DNA from: a virus
Length of the DNA: 64,000 bases
Strand: one strand, 5' to 3'
Virus record (IMG/VR): IMGVR_UViG_3300009425_000015
Coordinates: 1-64,000 of that record
In this document: positions 19,987 to 27,016 of the stretch, in pieces
How the letters are laid out: every line of letters begins with the position of its first letter
How positions within the stretch are numbered: the stretch's first letter is position 1
Notes under the pieces: model-generated
Told to the model about the DNA's origin: nothing
The model's input: only the letters and a program-made list of their open reading frames with translations
The model's database searches: none
Position numbers and translations under genes: made by a program

Positions 19987-20173
19987 TGATTACCTCCGAA
20001 GATTGCTCTAGCTGTCTACCGAGTTCAATATATCTGCCATCAACGAAGACTCTCCAGTCATACTCCAACCCGTCATTGCGTGGTAGCTTCTCAACCAAGA
20101 GCGCGATGCCCGTTGGCAGTTCCCAATGGCGACAGGCACCTCTTTGCAACCTTATTAAGTCACCGACTTTCAT
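19973..20173 (-). CDS. MKVGDLI cassette gene (upstream end of array)
   Basis: 66 residues opening MKVGDLIRLQRGACRHWE and ending SSEVINESR; close duplicate of 18568-18768. First member of the array in the direction of transcription, placed behind the promoter at 20214-20241. Confidence 0.65.
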   Translation of the reverse strand: MKVGDLIRLQRGACRHWELPTGIALLVEKLPRNDGLEYDWRVFVDGRYIELGRQLEQSSEVINESR

Positions 20174-20213
20174 TTGGATAATCCTTTTTTAAGAATTTCT
20201 GACTTACCTATTT

Positions 20214-20241
20214 AGTATATCATATATTTTCCAATTGTCAA
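20214..20241 (-). promoter_or_regulatory. Sigma70-like promoter TTGACA-16-TATACT
   Basis: -35 at 20236-20241, -10 at 20214-20219 on the minus strand. It reads into the cassette array and overlaps the stop codon of gene 20238-20381. Confidence 0.6.
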
Positions 20242-20381
20242 GCGATTTCGATTCTAGAAAACTTAATTTTTTTACCATGCTCCGCGATAAGATTCTTCCT
20301 TTTCTTCTCACAGATTTGCTTGGTGGCATATATATGCTGTCTTTTGCCATCACCTACTCTATAAGCCAAGTGGTATATCAT
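20238..20381 (-). CDS. Hypothetical 47-residue basic protein
   Basis: Frame with GGGAG seven bases before the ATG (20379-20381). The product MIYHLAYRVGDGKRQHIYAT followed by a Lys-rich helix is strongly basic. Function unknown. Confidence 0.5.
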   Translation of the reverse strand: MIYHLAYRVGDGKRQHIYATKQICEKKRKNLIAEHGKKIKFSRIEIA

Positions 20382-20419
20382 TCAATATCTCCCGATACTT
20401 GATTAAAGCTAGTTCTTTT

Positions 20420-20602
20420 TTATACTTTATCTACGAAAGTGTCGCGGGGGCGAAACAACTGCTTCACTCTTGCTAAAGCTTTTTGTGGTAGCGTCAATGC
20501 CCTGTAAACATCGTAACATGTAGTGGACATCAACATATCCGCTGGACTGACTGTCCTCTTAATATCCTCTCGTGGCTCCAAGTGTACATCTGTATTCTTC
20601 AT
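20420..20602 (-). CDS. Hypothetical small protein
   Basis: 60 residues, helical, of unknown function. GGAGG lies upstream of the ATG. No membrane segment or Cys motif. Confidence 0.5.
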   Translation of the reverse strand: MKNTDVHLEPREDIKRTVSPADMLMSTTCYDVYRALTLPQKALARVKQLFRPRDTFVDKV

Positions 20603-20715
20603 GAATTCTTTTTCCTCCTTTTTTGTTTTTATTTGTAAGAAGAATATATTATATACCCAATTCAGCCAAGATTAAAGCGAATAAACAATATTGTAGCAGG
20701 AATTCAGTAGGTTGC

Positions 20716-20793
20716 CTAGCTAAGAATTAGGGACACACCCAATATGAAAACGCCCAATACCAGCAATTTCAAAAGGACTAACCAAGTTAACAT
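20716..20793 (-). CDS. 25-residue membrane peptide
   Basis: The product MLTWLVLLKLLVLGVFILGV plus five residues is almost wholly hydrophobic. It follows the promoter at 20815-20843 by about 20 bases; the ribosome site is weak (AAAAGAAA). Confidence 0.4.
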   Translation of the reverse strand: MLTWLVLLKLLVLGVFILGVSLILS

Positions 20794-20814
20794 ATTTCTT
20801 TTTTCAACTTTCCT

Positions 20815-20843
20815 ATAATATAGGATTTAATCGTGTAAGTCAA
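20815..20843 (-). promoter_or_regulatory. Sigma70-like promoter TTGACT-17-TATTAT
   Basis: -35 at 20838-20843, -10 at 20815-20820 on the minus strand, directed at the 25-residue membrane peptide and gene 20420-20602. Confidence 0.55.
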
Positions 20844-20861
20844 GCCAAAAGACAATAATAA

Positions 20862-21068
20862 TTAAATTCTCTTTCTCTTACTGATTATCTTCCACCTTTG
20901 GGTACCCCACCACCGAGAATCACCAGAGTTATCCAACACTAGTATATCTTTTAGCGTGGAATTGACGTCTAGAATTATCCCATGTTGCAAGACTTCCGGC
21001 TCAGGGAGAGAAGTGTTGAAGATATAACTAACTACTAGATCACCTATTTCATATTCGTCTTCGTTCAT
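20862..21068 (-). CDS. GDLV-type small protein
   Basis: 68 residues with YEIGDLVVSYIFNTSLPEPE near the start and RWWGTQRWKIISKRKRI at the end. A relative of the array proteins located upstream of it, without the overlapping junction. Confidence 0.55.
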   Translation of the reverse strand: MNEDEYEIGDLVVSYIFNTSLPEPEVLQHGIILDVNSTLKDILVLDNSGDSRWWGTQRWKIISKRKRI

Positions 21069-21072
21069 ACAC

Positions 21073-21651
21073 TTAAATAGTACCTAGTATGTGTATGGAC
21101 GACGCTAAAAGCACAATTACGTGCCATATCGTGTGATAATACCTCTTCTCATCATTAATATAGAAGTATATCCCCACCAAGTAAACAAGACAACCAATCA
21201 AGAAAAAAGCTATCTCTCCAACGCTGCCAGAAACACAAGCTACAACGCACAGGTTGGCGATGCCGATTGTAATAGGAACAAAAAGAGAATTTCTCTCAAA
21301 GGAAGGCTTGCCATAATATATAGCGATGTATTGACAACCCGAAGCTGCCAATACAATAGGGAGCGCAGAAAACAAAAACGAAGAACCAAGTATCAAACAA
21401 TATGCGACGGACGTGCCGCCGATGGCTAACTGTATTGAAATCATATCCAACATTCTGAGAATGTCTTTCTTTTTTGCTTCTCTCTCGTAGTGGTAAAGTG
21501 TCGAAAGAGCATACACAATGCACATGCTGATACACACTATCTTTGTCTCTATTCTTGGTAGCGACAAGGCTAGCGGCAAAGATACTGCGATACCGAGCGC
21601 ATGCGTTCCAGAGTTCCACAACTCTTCTAATCGTGCTCTGTCTTTCGCCAC
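21073..21651 (-). CDS. Haemolysin III / AdipoR-like membrane protein
   Basis: 192 residues with about seven hydrophobic segments. Diagnostic motifs of the HlyIII family are present: EELWNSGTHALG at the start, STLYH near residue 51, a DMISIQ segment, and a C-terminal YHTIWHVIVLLASSIH. The family's His and Asp residues bind zinc in AdipoR relatives. Bacterial members sit in the inner membrane with unclear function. A phage copy is unusual. It starts with GTG just after the methyltransferase gene, whose last codons hold its ribosome site. Confidence 0.8.
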   Translation of the reverse strand: MAKDRARLEELWNSGTHALGIAVSLPLALSLPRIETKIVCISMCIVYALSTLYHYEREAKKKDILRMLDMISIQLAIGGTSVAYCLILGSSFLFSALPIVLAASGCQYIAIYYGKPSFERNSLFVPITIGIANLCVVACVSGSVGEIAFFLIGCLVYLVGIYFYINDEKRYYHTIWHVIVLLASSIHILGTI

Positions 21652-21654
21652 TAA

Positions 21655-22920
21655 TTATTTTACCTTCTTGGCAGAAACTAGCTCGTCTTGCCACTCAAGC
21701 ATAGTCTCTATCATTTGCTTCTTGTTCATGGAGCTTATCTCTTTGTGAGACAACTTCCCATTGCTTGTTATCGTCTGCTGACTACTGGTAATTATCTCCC
21801 TCTTGTATCCTTCTTTTTTAATTTTTTCTGCAATCCTCATCCTCTCTATAGCAAGATTTGCATATTTGTGTGAGATGTCAATGCCAATCCAATTTCTTTC
21901 ATTAATATGCGCCATCTTCGTGGTTGTGCCAGAACCAACAAATGGATCTAAAACAACATCTCCGGGGGAAGTCCATGTTAATACATGATCCTCTACCAGC
22001 CTTTCAGGGTAAATCGCTGGATGATCGAAAGCTATGGCATCCTTTGTTGAAAAGTTTTTTCCTGTATTGTATTTCCATATATTATTTCTCGGTGAAAATT
22101 CTGGTACAGGCTTCTGTACACGACTCTTTAGCTTTCCATCCTTACCTCTCATCGAAGATATTCCAAGCCCCAACTTGGAATAGTTAACTCTCGTAAAATC
22201 AAACCCAGAGTCATCAATTGTGACACCCTCTTGAGTCTCTTTGTATCCCATTGACTTCAGTGCTTTCCTGATGAGTTCAAACAATTCTTGCTTTTCCGTC
22301 TCGGTGTGACTTCCCCCAATGGAATCAAAGTTAAATTTATCATTAAAGCTACCCCACCCAGTCCACTTATTGGGCTTGTCGCACACAAGATTGTGAGTTT
22401 TGGGCTTTCCCTTAGAAAACACAAACATGTATTCAAAAATCTGAGAGTATCGGTTGCCATCGCGACGGGCAGGAAAGGATGTGCCGTTCTTTTCATATAT
22501 CATCGTGTCATGAATGTTAAACCCTATTTCCTTGAAGTACAGCGCTTGGCGGAATGAGCTTCCAGATTCGCTACCCTTGTCGACGGCATCTCCAACAACC
22601 CATACAACCACCCCACCTGGCTTAGTTACCCTATGAAGCTCGTCTGCAATGCTCTCAAACGGGAATGAGTAACCGTTGTTTTCTGTGAGTTTTTCTGCAA
22701 TCTTCTTTTTCTTGAATGCTGACAATTGTCTCTTGTATTCATTCTCATCTGAGAAGTCGACAGCAGATAGATTGAAGGTTTCAGTAAACTCGTCGGAATA
22801 AAATCTAATGTCATCGTACGGTGGCGAAGTCACCGTTAAATCAACACTGCTATCGGGTAAATTTTTAAGCTTCTCTACAGAGTCGCCACACAATATTCTG
22901 TTAAGCGGCAATTGTGACAT
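21655..22920 (-). CDS. Site-specific DNA methyltransferase (beta type)
   Basis: 421 residues. Catalytic motif TSPPY at residues 31-35 precedes the SAM-binding motif DPFVGSGTT near residue 350, the order of beta-class amino-methyltransferases; (S)PPY is usual for N4-cytosine enzymes but does not prove it. The start at 22920 has AAAGGG eight bases upstream. It overlaps the PD-(D/E)XK gene (22901-23659) by 20 bases, which suggests a restriction-modification pair. Alternatively it guards phage DNA against host enzymes. Confidence 0.85.
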   Translation of the reverse strand: MSQLPLNRILCGDSVEKLKNLPDSSVDLTVTSPPYDDIRFYSDEFTETFNLSAVDFSDENEYKRQLSAFKKKKIAEKLTENNGYSFPFESIADELHRVTKPGGVVVWVVGDAVDKGSESGSSFRQALYFKEIGFNIHDTMIYEKNGTSFPARRDGNRYSQIFEYMFVFSKGKPKTHNLVCDKPNKWTGWGSFNDKFNFDSIGGSHTETEKQELFELIRKALKSMGYKETQEGVTIDDSGFDFTRVNYSKLGLGISSMRGKDGKLKSRVQKPVPEFSPRNNIWKYNTGKNFSTKDAIAFDHPAIYPERLVEDHVLTWTSPGDVVLDPFVGSGTTTKMAHINERNWIGIDISHKYANLAIERMRIAEKIKKEGYKREIITSSQQTITSNGKLSHKEISSMNKKQMIETMLEWQDELVSAKKVK

Positions 22921-23659
22921 TGGATATCCCTTTCCCTGCCGGAGCAGCACTAGCTAGTGTGTTGTTACTATCTCGGTATGAGCACAGTGATTCCTTGAGA
23001 ATTTTACACCATTTCCTCTGGGGCGCAACAGAACCTAGAGCAATGTACTCCGAATAACGTGATGCTACCGAATTGTGAATTTTAGCCTTAGTGAAACTGC
23101 TTTTATCAGTGGCTTTGCCTGCCCAACCCATGTCAAACCCGTCAACTACTGAAAAGTGCGCGGACTTAAACATGCCAGCTATCGCAGATGTCGAGAATGG
23201 TGGCAACTGAATGTCTTTATCTAACTCGTAGTTGATAAGGACATAGTTGTCAATCTTTCCGCTGCCCTCCGAATGAGATGAGCCAGTCCAGCCATTATCG
23301 CTCTGACTAGTCTTTACTTCAAAGTATACTACAGACTCTTTATCTAAAACTTTCACGCCAAAGTCGTTTTTTTGTTTCTTTGCGTTGTGAAGTTTAGATA
23401 CTGTAACGAAGCCACTATCGGATAAGACTTTCTTAATAGCATACTCAAACTCATATGCAGCCCTAACAGTCAAGAAAACAGTCTGCTGCCCCTTGTCTTC
23501 CTCGACATGCTGCACGTAGTCGTTAAGCGTTCGGATCGAAGGCTCAAGTCTACGAAGAGATTTAAAATTATCTCCGACAACATTCTCCACCAAGGCGAGC
23601 ACGCTAATAGCAAATTTCTTCGTCCTCATGAAAGATACTAAATCATCGTATGTCTTCAT
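22901..23659 (-). CDS. Putative restriction endonuclease, PD-(D/E)XK type
   Basis: 252 residues. A PD-(D/E)XK-like core is visible: KKQKNDFGV (Asp 99) and VVYFEVKTSQ (Glu 114, Lys 116). The protein is encoded directly upstream of, and overlaps, the DNA methyltransferase. Type II endonucleases commonly show this arrangement. I start it at the ATG 23657-23659, with GGAG eight bases before. Whether it cuts DNA cannot be told from sequence. Confidence 0.65.
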   Translation of the reverse strand: MKTYDDLVSFMRTKKFAISVLALVENVVGDNFKSLRRLEPSIRTLNDYVQHVEEDKGQQTVFLTVRAAYEFEYAIKKVLSDSGFVTVSKLHNAKKQKNDFGVKVLDKESVVYFEVKTSQSDNGWTGSSHSEGSGKIDNYVLINYELDKDIQLPPFSTSAIAGMFKSAHFSVVDGFDMGWAGKATDKSSFTKAKIHNSVASRYSEYIALGSVAPQRKWCKILKESLCSYRDSNNTLASAAPAGKGISNVTIAA

Positions 23660-23888
23660 CTCTAACACTCCCTTTTTTAATTAATTTTGTTATGACGTAA
23701 GTCAATACTAGTCTATCATTTTCGCAAGACAAGTCAATCTCTCTGAATTCCTTAAGCAGTTGTTCGATATCTCTGAACAGTAACTCTTCTTCACAATGAG
23801 AAGTAATTGGCACTGGCGTCACATGTGGTGATGGCCAGGAAACTTCCCTATCGGATCCGTATTGTCCTTTACATTTTTGTATAGGCAT
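23643..23888 (-). CDS. Hypothetical protein next to R-M genes
   Basis: 81 residues starting MPIQKCKGQYGSDREVSW; the second half is helical (EELLFRDIEQLLKEFREIDL). GGAG lies nine bases upstream. Function unknown; its overlap with the endonuclease gene puts it in the same operon. Confidence 0.5.
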   Translation of the reverse strand: MPIQKCKGQYGSDREVSWPSPHVTPVPITSHCEEELLFRDIEQLLKEFREIDLSCENDRLVLTYVITKLIKKGSVRDEDIR

Positions 23889-23889
23889 C

Positions 23890-24096
23890 TTATTCTTCTC
23901 CAGTGTGAGAGCTAATTTCATTGGCTATCATTGTCAGCGCGTCGGCGATGTCAAATGCATCGTCAGGGCTGACATTTATACTAAAATTTGCCCCGATAGC
24001 GATGCTCATCATACCGTGGTGCTCTAAAATTTCAACCCTTACCACATCACCTTCCTCTGCTGTCACATAGAACGATCTAGAATTGACTTCAAACAA
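23890..24096 (-). CDS. Hypothetical small protein, TTG start
   Basis: 68 residues, TTG start with GGAG seven bases upstream. The pattern FSINVSPDDAFDIADALTMIA (strand, then helix starting SPDDA) is seen in small bacterial and phage proteins of unknown function. Confidence 0.5.
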   Translation of the reverse strand: MFEVNSRSFYVTAEEGDVVRVEILEHHGMMSIAIGANFSINVSPDDAFDIADALTMIANEISSHTGEE

Positions 24097-24118
24097 TTAT
24101 TTTCTCCTACTTTCTTTC

Positions 24119-24682
24119 TCACAAGTGATTGTGTAAACTACTTTCAGACATTCCCTTAAGGGGTATGTATACGTATTCTATTTCTATATATATTATACCT
24201 TCGTCTGAGAAGAGAGAAGCCTCAATCTCAAAATGTGGTATCTTCCAAGTTGTATTGATTTCAGCTACACCTACCCCTATTGCGTAACACTCTGAAGCGA
24301 ATACAAGTTCCTCCATGATTGACTCTCGTATAATCTCTCGGAAGCGGGGGGGTCCATACTTCTTTGACATAGCTGACACTATATCTTTATATCTTACTTT
24401 GCAATTGAACTCATTAATACCTACTGGGCCGATGACTAACCATGCTTTGCTTATCTTTGATTTAAAAAATTTAATTATTAATTCAGTTTCATATATCTGC
24501 TCGATCTGCCCTCGGAATCGCATTTCTCCGTATTCCAAGTCTCCCATGATGTATCGATAATTTTTATATTTTTGAAAATTATAATTCAGCTCTTTTGCCC
24601 AAGGAAGATCCAAAGGAGTAGCTACCACGTTTATCTGTGGGGCTAACATTGATAACAAACATAGGAGCGGAATATATATCAA
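24119..24682 (-). CDS. Secreted protein of unknown function
   Basis: 187 residues with an N-terminal signal peptide (IYIPLLCLLSMLA, likely cleavage near residue 20) and a mixed alpha/beta body. Export to the periplasm is likely. No known domain recognised. Confidence 0.55.
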   Translation of the reverse strand: MIYIPLLCLLSMLAPQINVVATPLDLPWAKELNYNFQKYKNYRYIMGDLEYGEMRFRGQIEQIYETELIIKFFKSKISKAWLVIGPVGINEFNCKVRYKDIVSAMSKKYGPPRFREIIRESIMEELVFASECYAIGVGVAEINTTWKIPHFEIEASLFSDEGIIYIEIEYVYIPLKGMSESSLHNHL

Positions 24683-24740
24683 ACCCTTTCACCAACTGTT
24701 TATATATAGTAACATATAAAAATCAGACTTGCAAGTTAAT

Positions 24741-24974
24741 TTAAATTTTTTGTCTGGTTTCATAACTCTTCCTATAAGTGTTCATCGCCATCACTAACCT
24801 AGCTTGCAAGTCCGCTATCTCTGGGCGGTGGGGGATATTATTAGGAGACGTCAAATCGATAAAGGATTCTAGCACAGTTTCAATGCCGTACCTCCCAATA
24901 ATCTTAGACATTTCCTGAGAAACCATATCTTTCTGGCTCTCAGGCTTCTGTTCTTCTTCATTTTCGTTACTCAT
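24741..24974 (-). CDS. Hypothetical helical protein
   Basis: 77 residues, acidic N-terminus, then helices (ARLVMAMNTYRKSYETRQK). Function unknown. Confidence 0.5.
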   Translation of the reverse strand: MSNENEEEQKPESQKDMVSQEMSKIIGRYGIETVLESFIDLTSPNNIPHRPEIADLQARLVMAMNTYRKSYETRQKI

Positions 24975-25013
24975 GTGTTTCCTCCTTCCAGCACTGATAT
25001 ATATATAAATAGT

Positions 25014-25268
25014 TTACTTTTTCCCTATTGTATCTCTTAAAATCCCAACCTCTTTCTGTAGGTTTCTCATTTCAAGTGTCATCATGCGCATTTCCATTAC
25101 CACTTTCGACTCCTTTTCCGATTGATATTTTGCAACATCCACCGTTATAGAATTCGACTCCGCAGTTTGACTCATTATCATGAAAGTCACACATGCGAGG
25201 CACCCCAATAACAAGAAAGCCAGGATGTTTATCCCCTTTGATAATTTAACTGCAACTTCTCTCTTCAC
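25014..25268 (-). CDS. Membrane-anchored coiled-coil protein, spanin-like layout
   Basis: 84 residues: a short cytoplasmic start, one membrane helix (NILAFLLLGCLACVTFMIM), then a coiled coil of about 45 residues (EKESKVVMEMRMMTLEMRN). It starts at a GTG overlapping the stop of the lipoprotein gene upstream (GTGA). An inner-membrane coiled-coil protein next to a small lipoprotein is the layout of i-spanin/o-spanin pairs, but sequence alone does not establish it. Confidence 0.5.
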   Translation of the reverse strand: MKREVAVKLSKGINILAFLLLGCLACVTFMIMSQTAESNSITVDVAKYQSEKESKVVMEMRMMTLEMRNLQKEVGILRDTIGKK

Positions 25269-25489
25269 AGCCCATAATCCAAATCTGATAGCCAACAAAA
25301 GGCATGTTGGTTTCCGGCTTCCAAGCAATCTTCTGTGCACCTCAAGCCGTGTAATTCTGATTCAGGATTGTGACATAGCCACAGGCTTGGCGTTGCATCG
25401 TTTGTCGAAGAGTCTGTCGTCTCTGAATACAGTACATTCTGCTCTTCACAAGAAACTAACATAAACGCAAACAACCACAAGTATCTCAT
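25265..25489 (-). CDS. Small lipoprotein
   Basis: 74 residues starting MRYLWLFAFMLVSCEEQN, lipobox LVSC with Cys at residue 14. The mature protein is polar with four further Cys. It overlaps both neighbours by four bases and may partner the coiled-coil membrane protein downstream. Confidence 0.55.
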   Translation of the reverse strand: MRYLWLFAFMLVSCEEQNVLYSETTDSSTNDATPSLWLCHNPESELHGLRCTEDCLEAGNQHAFCWLSDLDYGL

Positions 25490-26088
25490 ATATTCTCCTT
25501 ATGCTGAACCACAAAAATAGTCCTATTCGGCATGCCGTTCTTGTCCAGCACTTTAAAAGAATCTATTACTCTGTTTCTCTCGTTCAACAAATTTTCTAAT
25601 TCTTCTTTTTCGATACTCAGACAGTCTGCTGAGTTTAATGCAAAATACGCGTCTGTGCACCCATACGACCACTCAATAAAGCATGCGCCGCCTTTTTTTA
25701 AAGTACGCATCCACTGATTCAGGCAATATCTAAAATCATAACTGTGATCTATCGAATTAGAATAAATAAAATCAAACTTTCCTACCCACCCTTCTTTAAT
25801 ATCATGAAAGTCCCACTGAAGTACGTTTGCAAACCTACTTGCAGTTTCAGAAATTTCCGTACCTATTATGTCAGCTTCAAGTAAATTTCGAAACCTCTCA
25901 ACTTCAAATCCGTTTCTGACGCCATGGCACACTCCACTTTCAACTTCCATATCGGAATTCTTAATCCATTCAACTATCGAATCTATCTCCCTTTCGGATA
26001 TCCAAACTCTTTCTAGTTTTCTTTTATTCGTATTTGTCTGTGCGTCAACATATTCATCATAATTTTCCCATGGACGATTATATTTCAT
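25486..26088 (-). CDS. SAM-dependent methyltransferase (class I fold)
   Basis: 200 residues. GVCHGVRNGFEVERF with DIIGTEIS forms a divergent SAM-binding beginning. VLQWDFHD, KFDFIYSNSIDHSYD and MRTLKKGGACFIEWS match motifs II-IV of small-molecule or protein methyltransferases (Methyltransf_11 type). The substrate is unknown. Similar proteins in marine phages and capsule clusters act on sugars or lipids. Confidence 0.65.
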   Translation of the reverse strand: MKYNRPWENYDEYVDAQTNTNKRKLERVWISEREIDSIVEWIKNSDMEVESGVCHGVRNGFEVERFRNLLEADIIGTEISETASRFANVLQWDFHDIKEGWVGKFDFIYSNSIDHSYDFRYCLNQWMRTLKKGGACFIEWSYGCTDAYFALNSADCLSIEKEELENLLNERNRVIDSFKVLDKNGMPNRTIFVVQHKENI

Positions 26089-26102
26089 TGCTATTCCTTC
26101 CT

Positions 26103-26339
26103 TTATTCAAAGTCTGTCGGAGATGGATCCACCACTAACAGACTTCCACTGTTGTATGCGCTCTCATTATAGCACGAGTACCCATACTTCTTCACAACTT
26201 CCTCGGTTATTTGCTTCATTTTTTTAGAATTGCCAGTTATAATACGGCAAGGCAATTCTGCCCAGTTTAAAAAACAGCTGATTTTCTCTACCGCAGCAGA
26301 GTGTCGTATGTTATGTAAATCCAAAATCTGAAGAGCCAC
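26103..26339 (-). CDS. Small Smr-like domain protein
   Basis: 78 residues with ILDLHNIRHSAAVEKISCFL at the start and RIITGNSKKM in the middle. The pattern LDLHxxxxxxA followed by ITGxS fits a minimal Smr domain (the usual motif is LDLHG and GxG), which in other proteins nicks or binds nucleic acid. The match is partial. Confidence 0.45.
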   Translation of the reverse strand: MALQILDLHNIRHSAAVEKISCFLNWAELPCRIITGNSKKMKQITEEVVKKYGYSCYNESAYNSGSLLVVDPSPTDFE

Positions 26340-26351
26340 GTGACACCTACT

Positions 26352-26993
26352 TTAACATACTTCTCTGGCTAAATCTAACTCTTCAAGCAGAGTGTACGTG
26401 AAAGAGTTACCCCATACGTCGGCGGCACGATTACAAGTGTCCATGAACTCATAAAAGTCTTTACTACTTTGGAATACTTGACAGCCTGCAGATACCCCAC
26501 CTGTATACTCCCTTTCGTCAGATCCCCATTGACGATGAATATTGATGCCGTACCATCCCTCGTCCTCTGCGCCGACATAGTCAGGGGTAGAATCTCTATT
26601 ATTGTCCCTCCAAACCTTAACCTTCGAACCTCTCTGCACAAGGGCTGTGTACTTCCGCTTGCCGCCGTGAGTTCCTATTCTATATGTCGAACGATACTGA
26701 TCAGGTACTAATATCGCAGTACCCTTGCTCTGAACGCTGGCTAGCGGTTTTCTCAGGATACTGATACCTGGTTCAGTTGTCGCAGGATAAATATCACAAA
26801 CCCAGGAATCATCCACCTTGTACAGAATGTTAATAAAGTCGTCGAAGCGTGATGCACTCCCCGACTTATTTCTCACGCCGACGATATTCAAGTTATAATC
26901 CCCATTCTTAAAGAATGAATAACCCTTGCTCTCCATAGCTGCCGCATAACTTTTCGCCAGAAGCTTCGCTTGTAATCCGATTATCTTTGCCAT
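26352..26993 (-). CDS. Putative cell-wall protein with YkuD-like signature
   Basis: 213 residues. The segment GINIHRQWGSDEREYTGG followed by SAGCQVFQ has a His and a Ser-Ala-Gly-Cys arranged like the L,D-transpeptidase (YkuD) active site, where the Cys attacks the peptide. Preceding blocks (YPATTEPG, GTAILVPDQYR) occur in a family of phage proteins sometimes annotated as peptidoglycan-related. AGGAG lies nine bases before the ATG. It may be the lysis or wall-entry enzyme, unproven. Confidence 0.45.
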   Translation of the reverse strand: MAKIIGLQAKLLAKSYAAAMESKGYSFFKNGDYNLNIVGVRNKSGSASRFDDFINILYKVDDSWVCDIYPATTEPGISILRKPLASVQSKGTAILVPDQYRSTYRIGTHGGKRKYTALVQRGSKVKVWRDNNRDSTPDYVGAEDEGWYGINIHRQWGSDEREYTGGVSAGCQVFQSSKDFYEFMDTCNRAADVWGNSFTYTLLEELDLAREVC

Positions 26994-27016
26994 TTCTCAA
27001 TGCTCCTATTTGTCGA

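Larger units (their letters stand above)
14541..20173 (-). repeat. Tandem array of about 22 overlapping MKVGDLV cassette genes
   Basis: Paralogous genes of 50-105 codons lie head to tail. At most junctions the minus strand reads GGAG(G/T)T(A/T)ATCAGTGAAAGTC plus GGTGA. This single stretch gives the ribosome site (GGAG), the final codons and stop of one gene (ISESR-stop) and, shifted in frame, the GTG or ATG start of the next (MKVGD). Non-family genes, tRNA-Arg and a truncated gene interrupt the array. Bodies diverge strongly while junctions are almost constant, so junctions could act as recombination sites. Confidence 0.8.

Noticed and set aside
14541-20173. Regularly spaced short repeats suggesting a CRISPR array
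   Set aside because: The repeats are 160-200 bases apart and are gene junctions; the intervals are coding, and no cas genes or leader are present.
14541-20173. Integron-type cassette array
   Set aside because: No tyrosine integrase and no attC-like imperfect palindromes are seen; the repeated element is itself coding.
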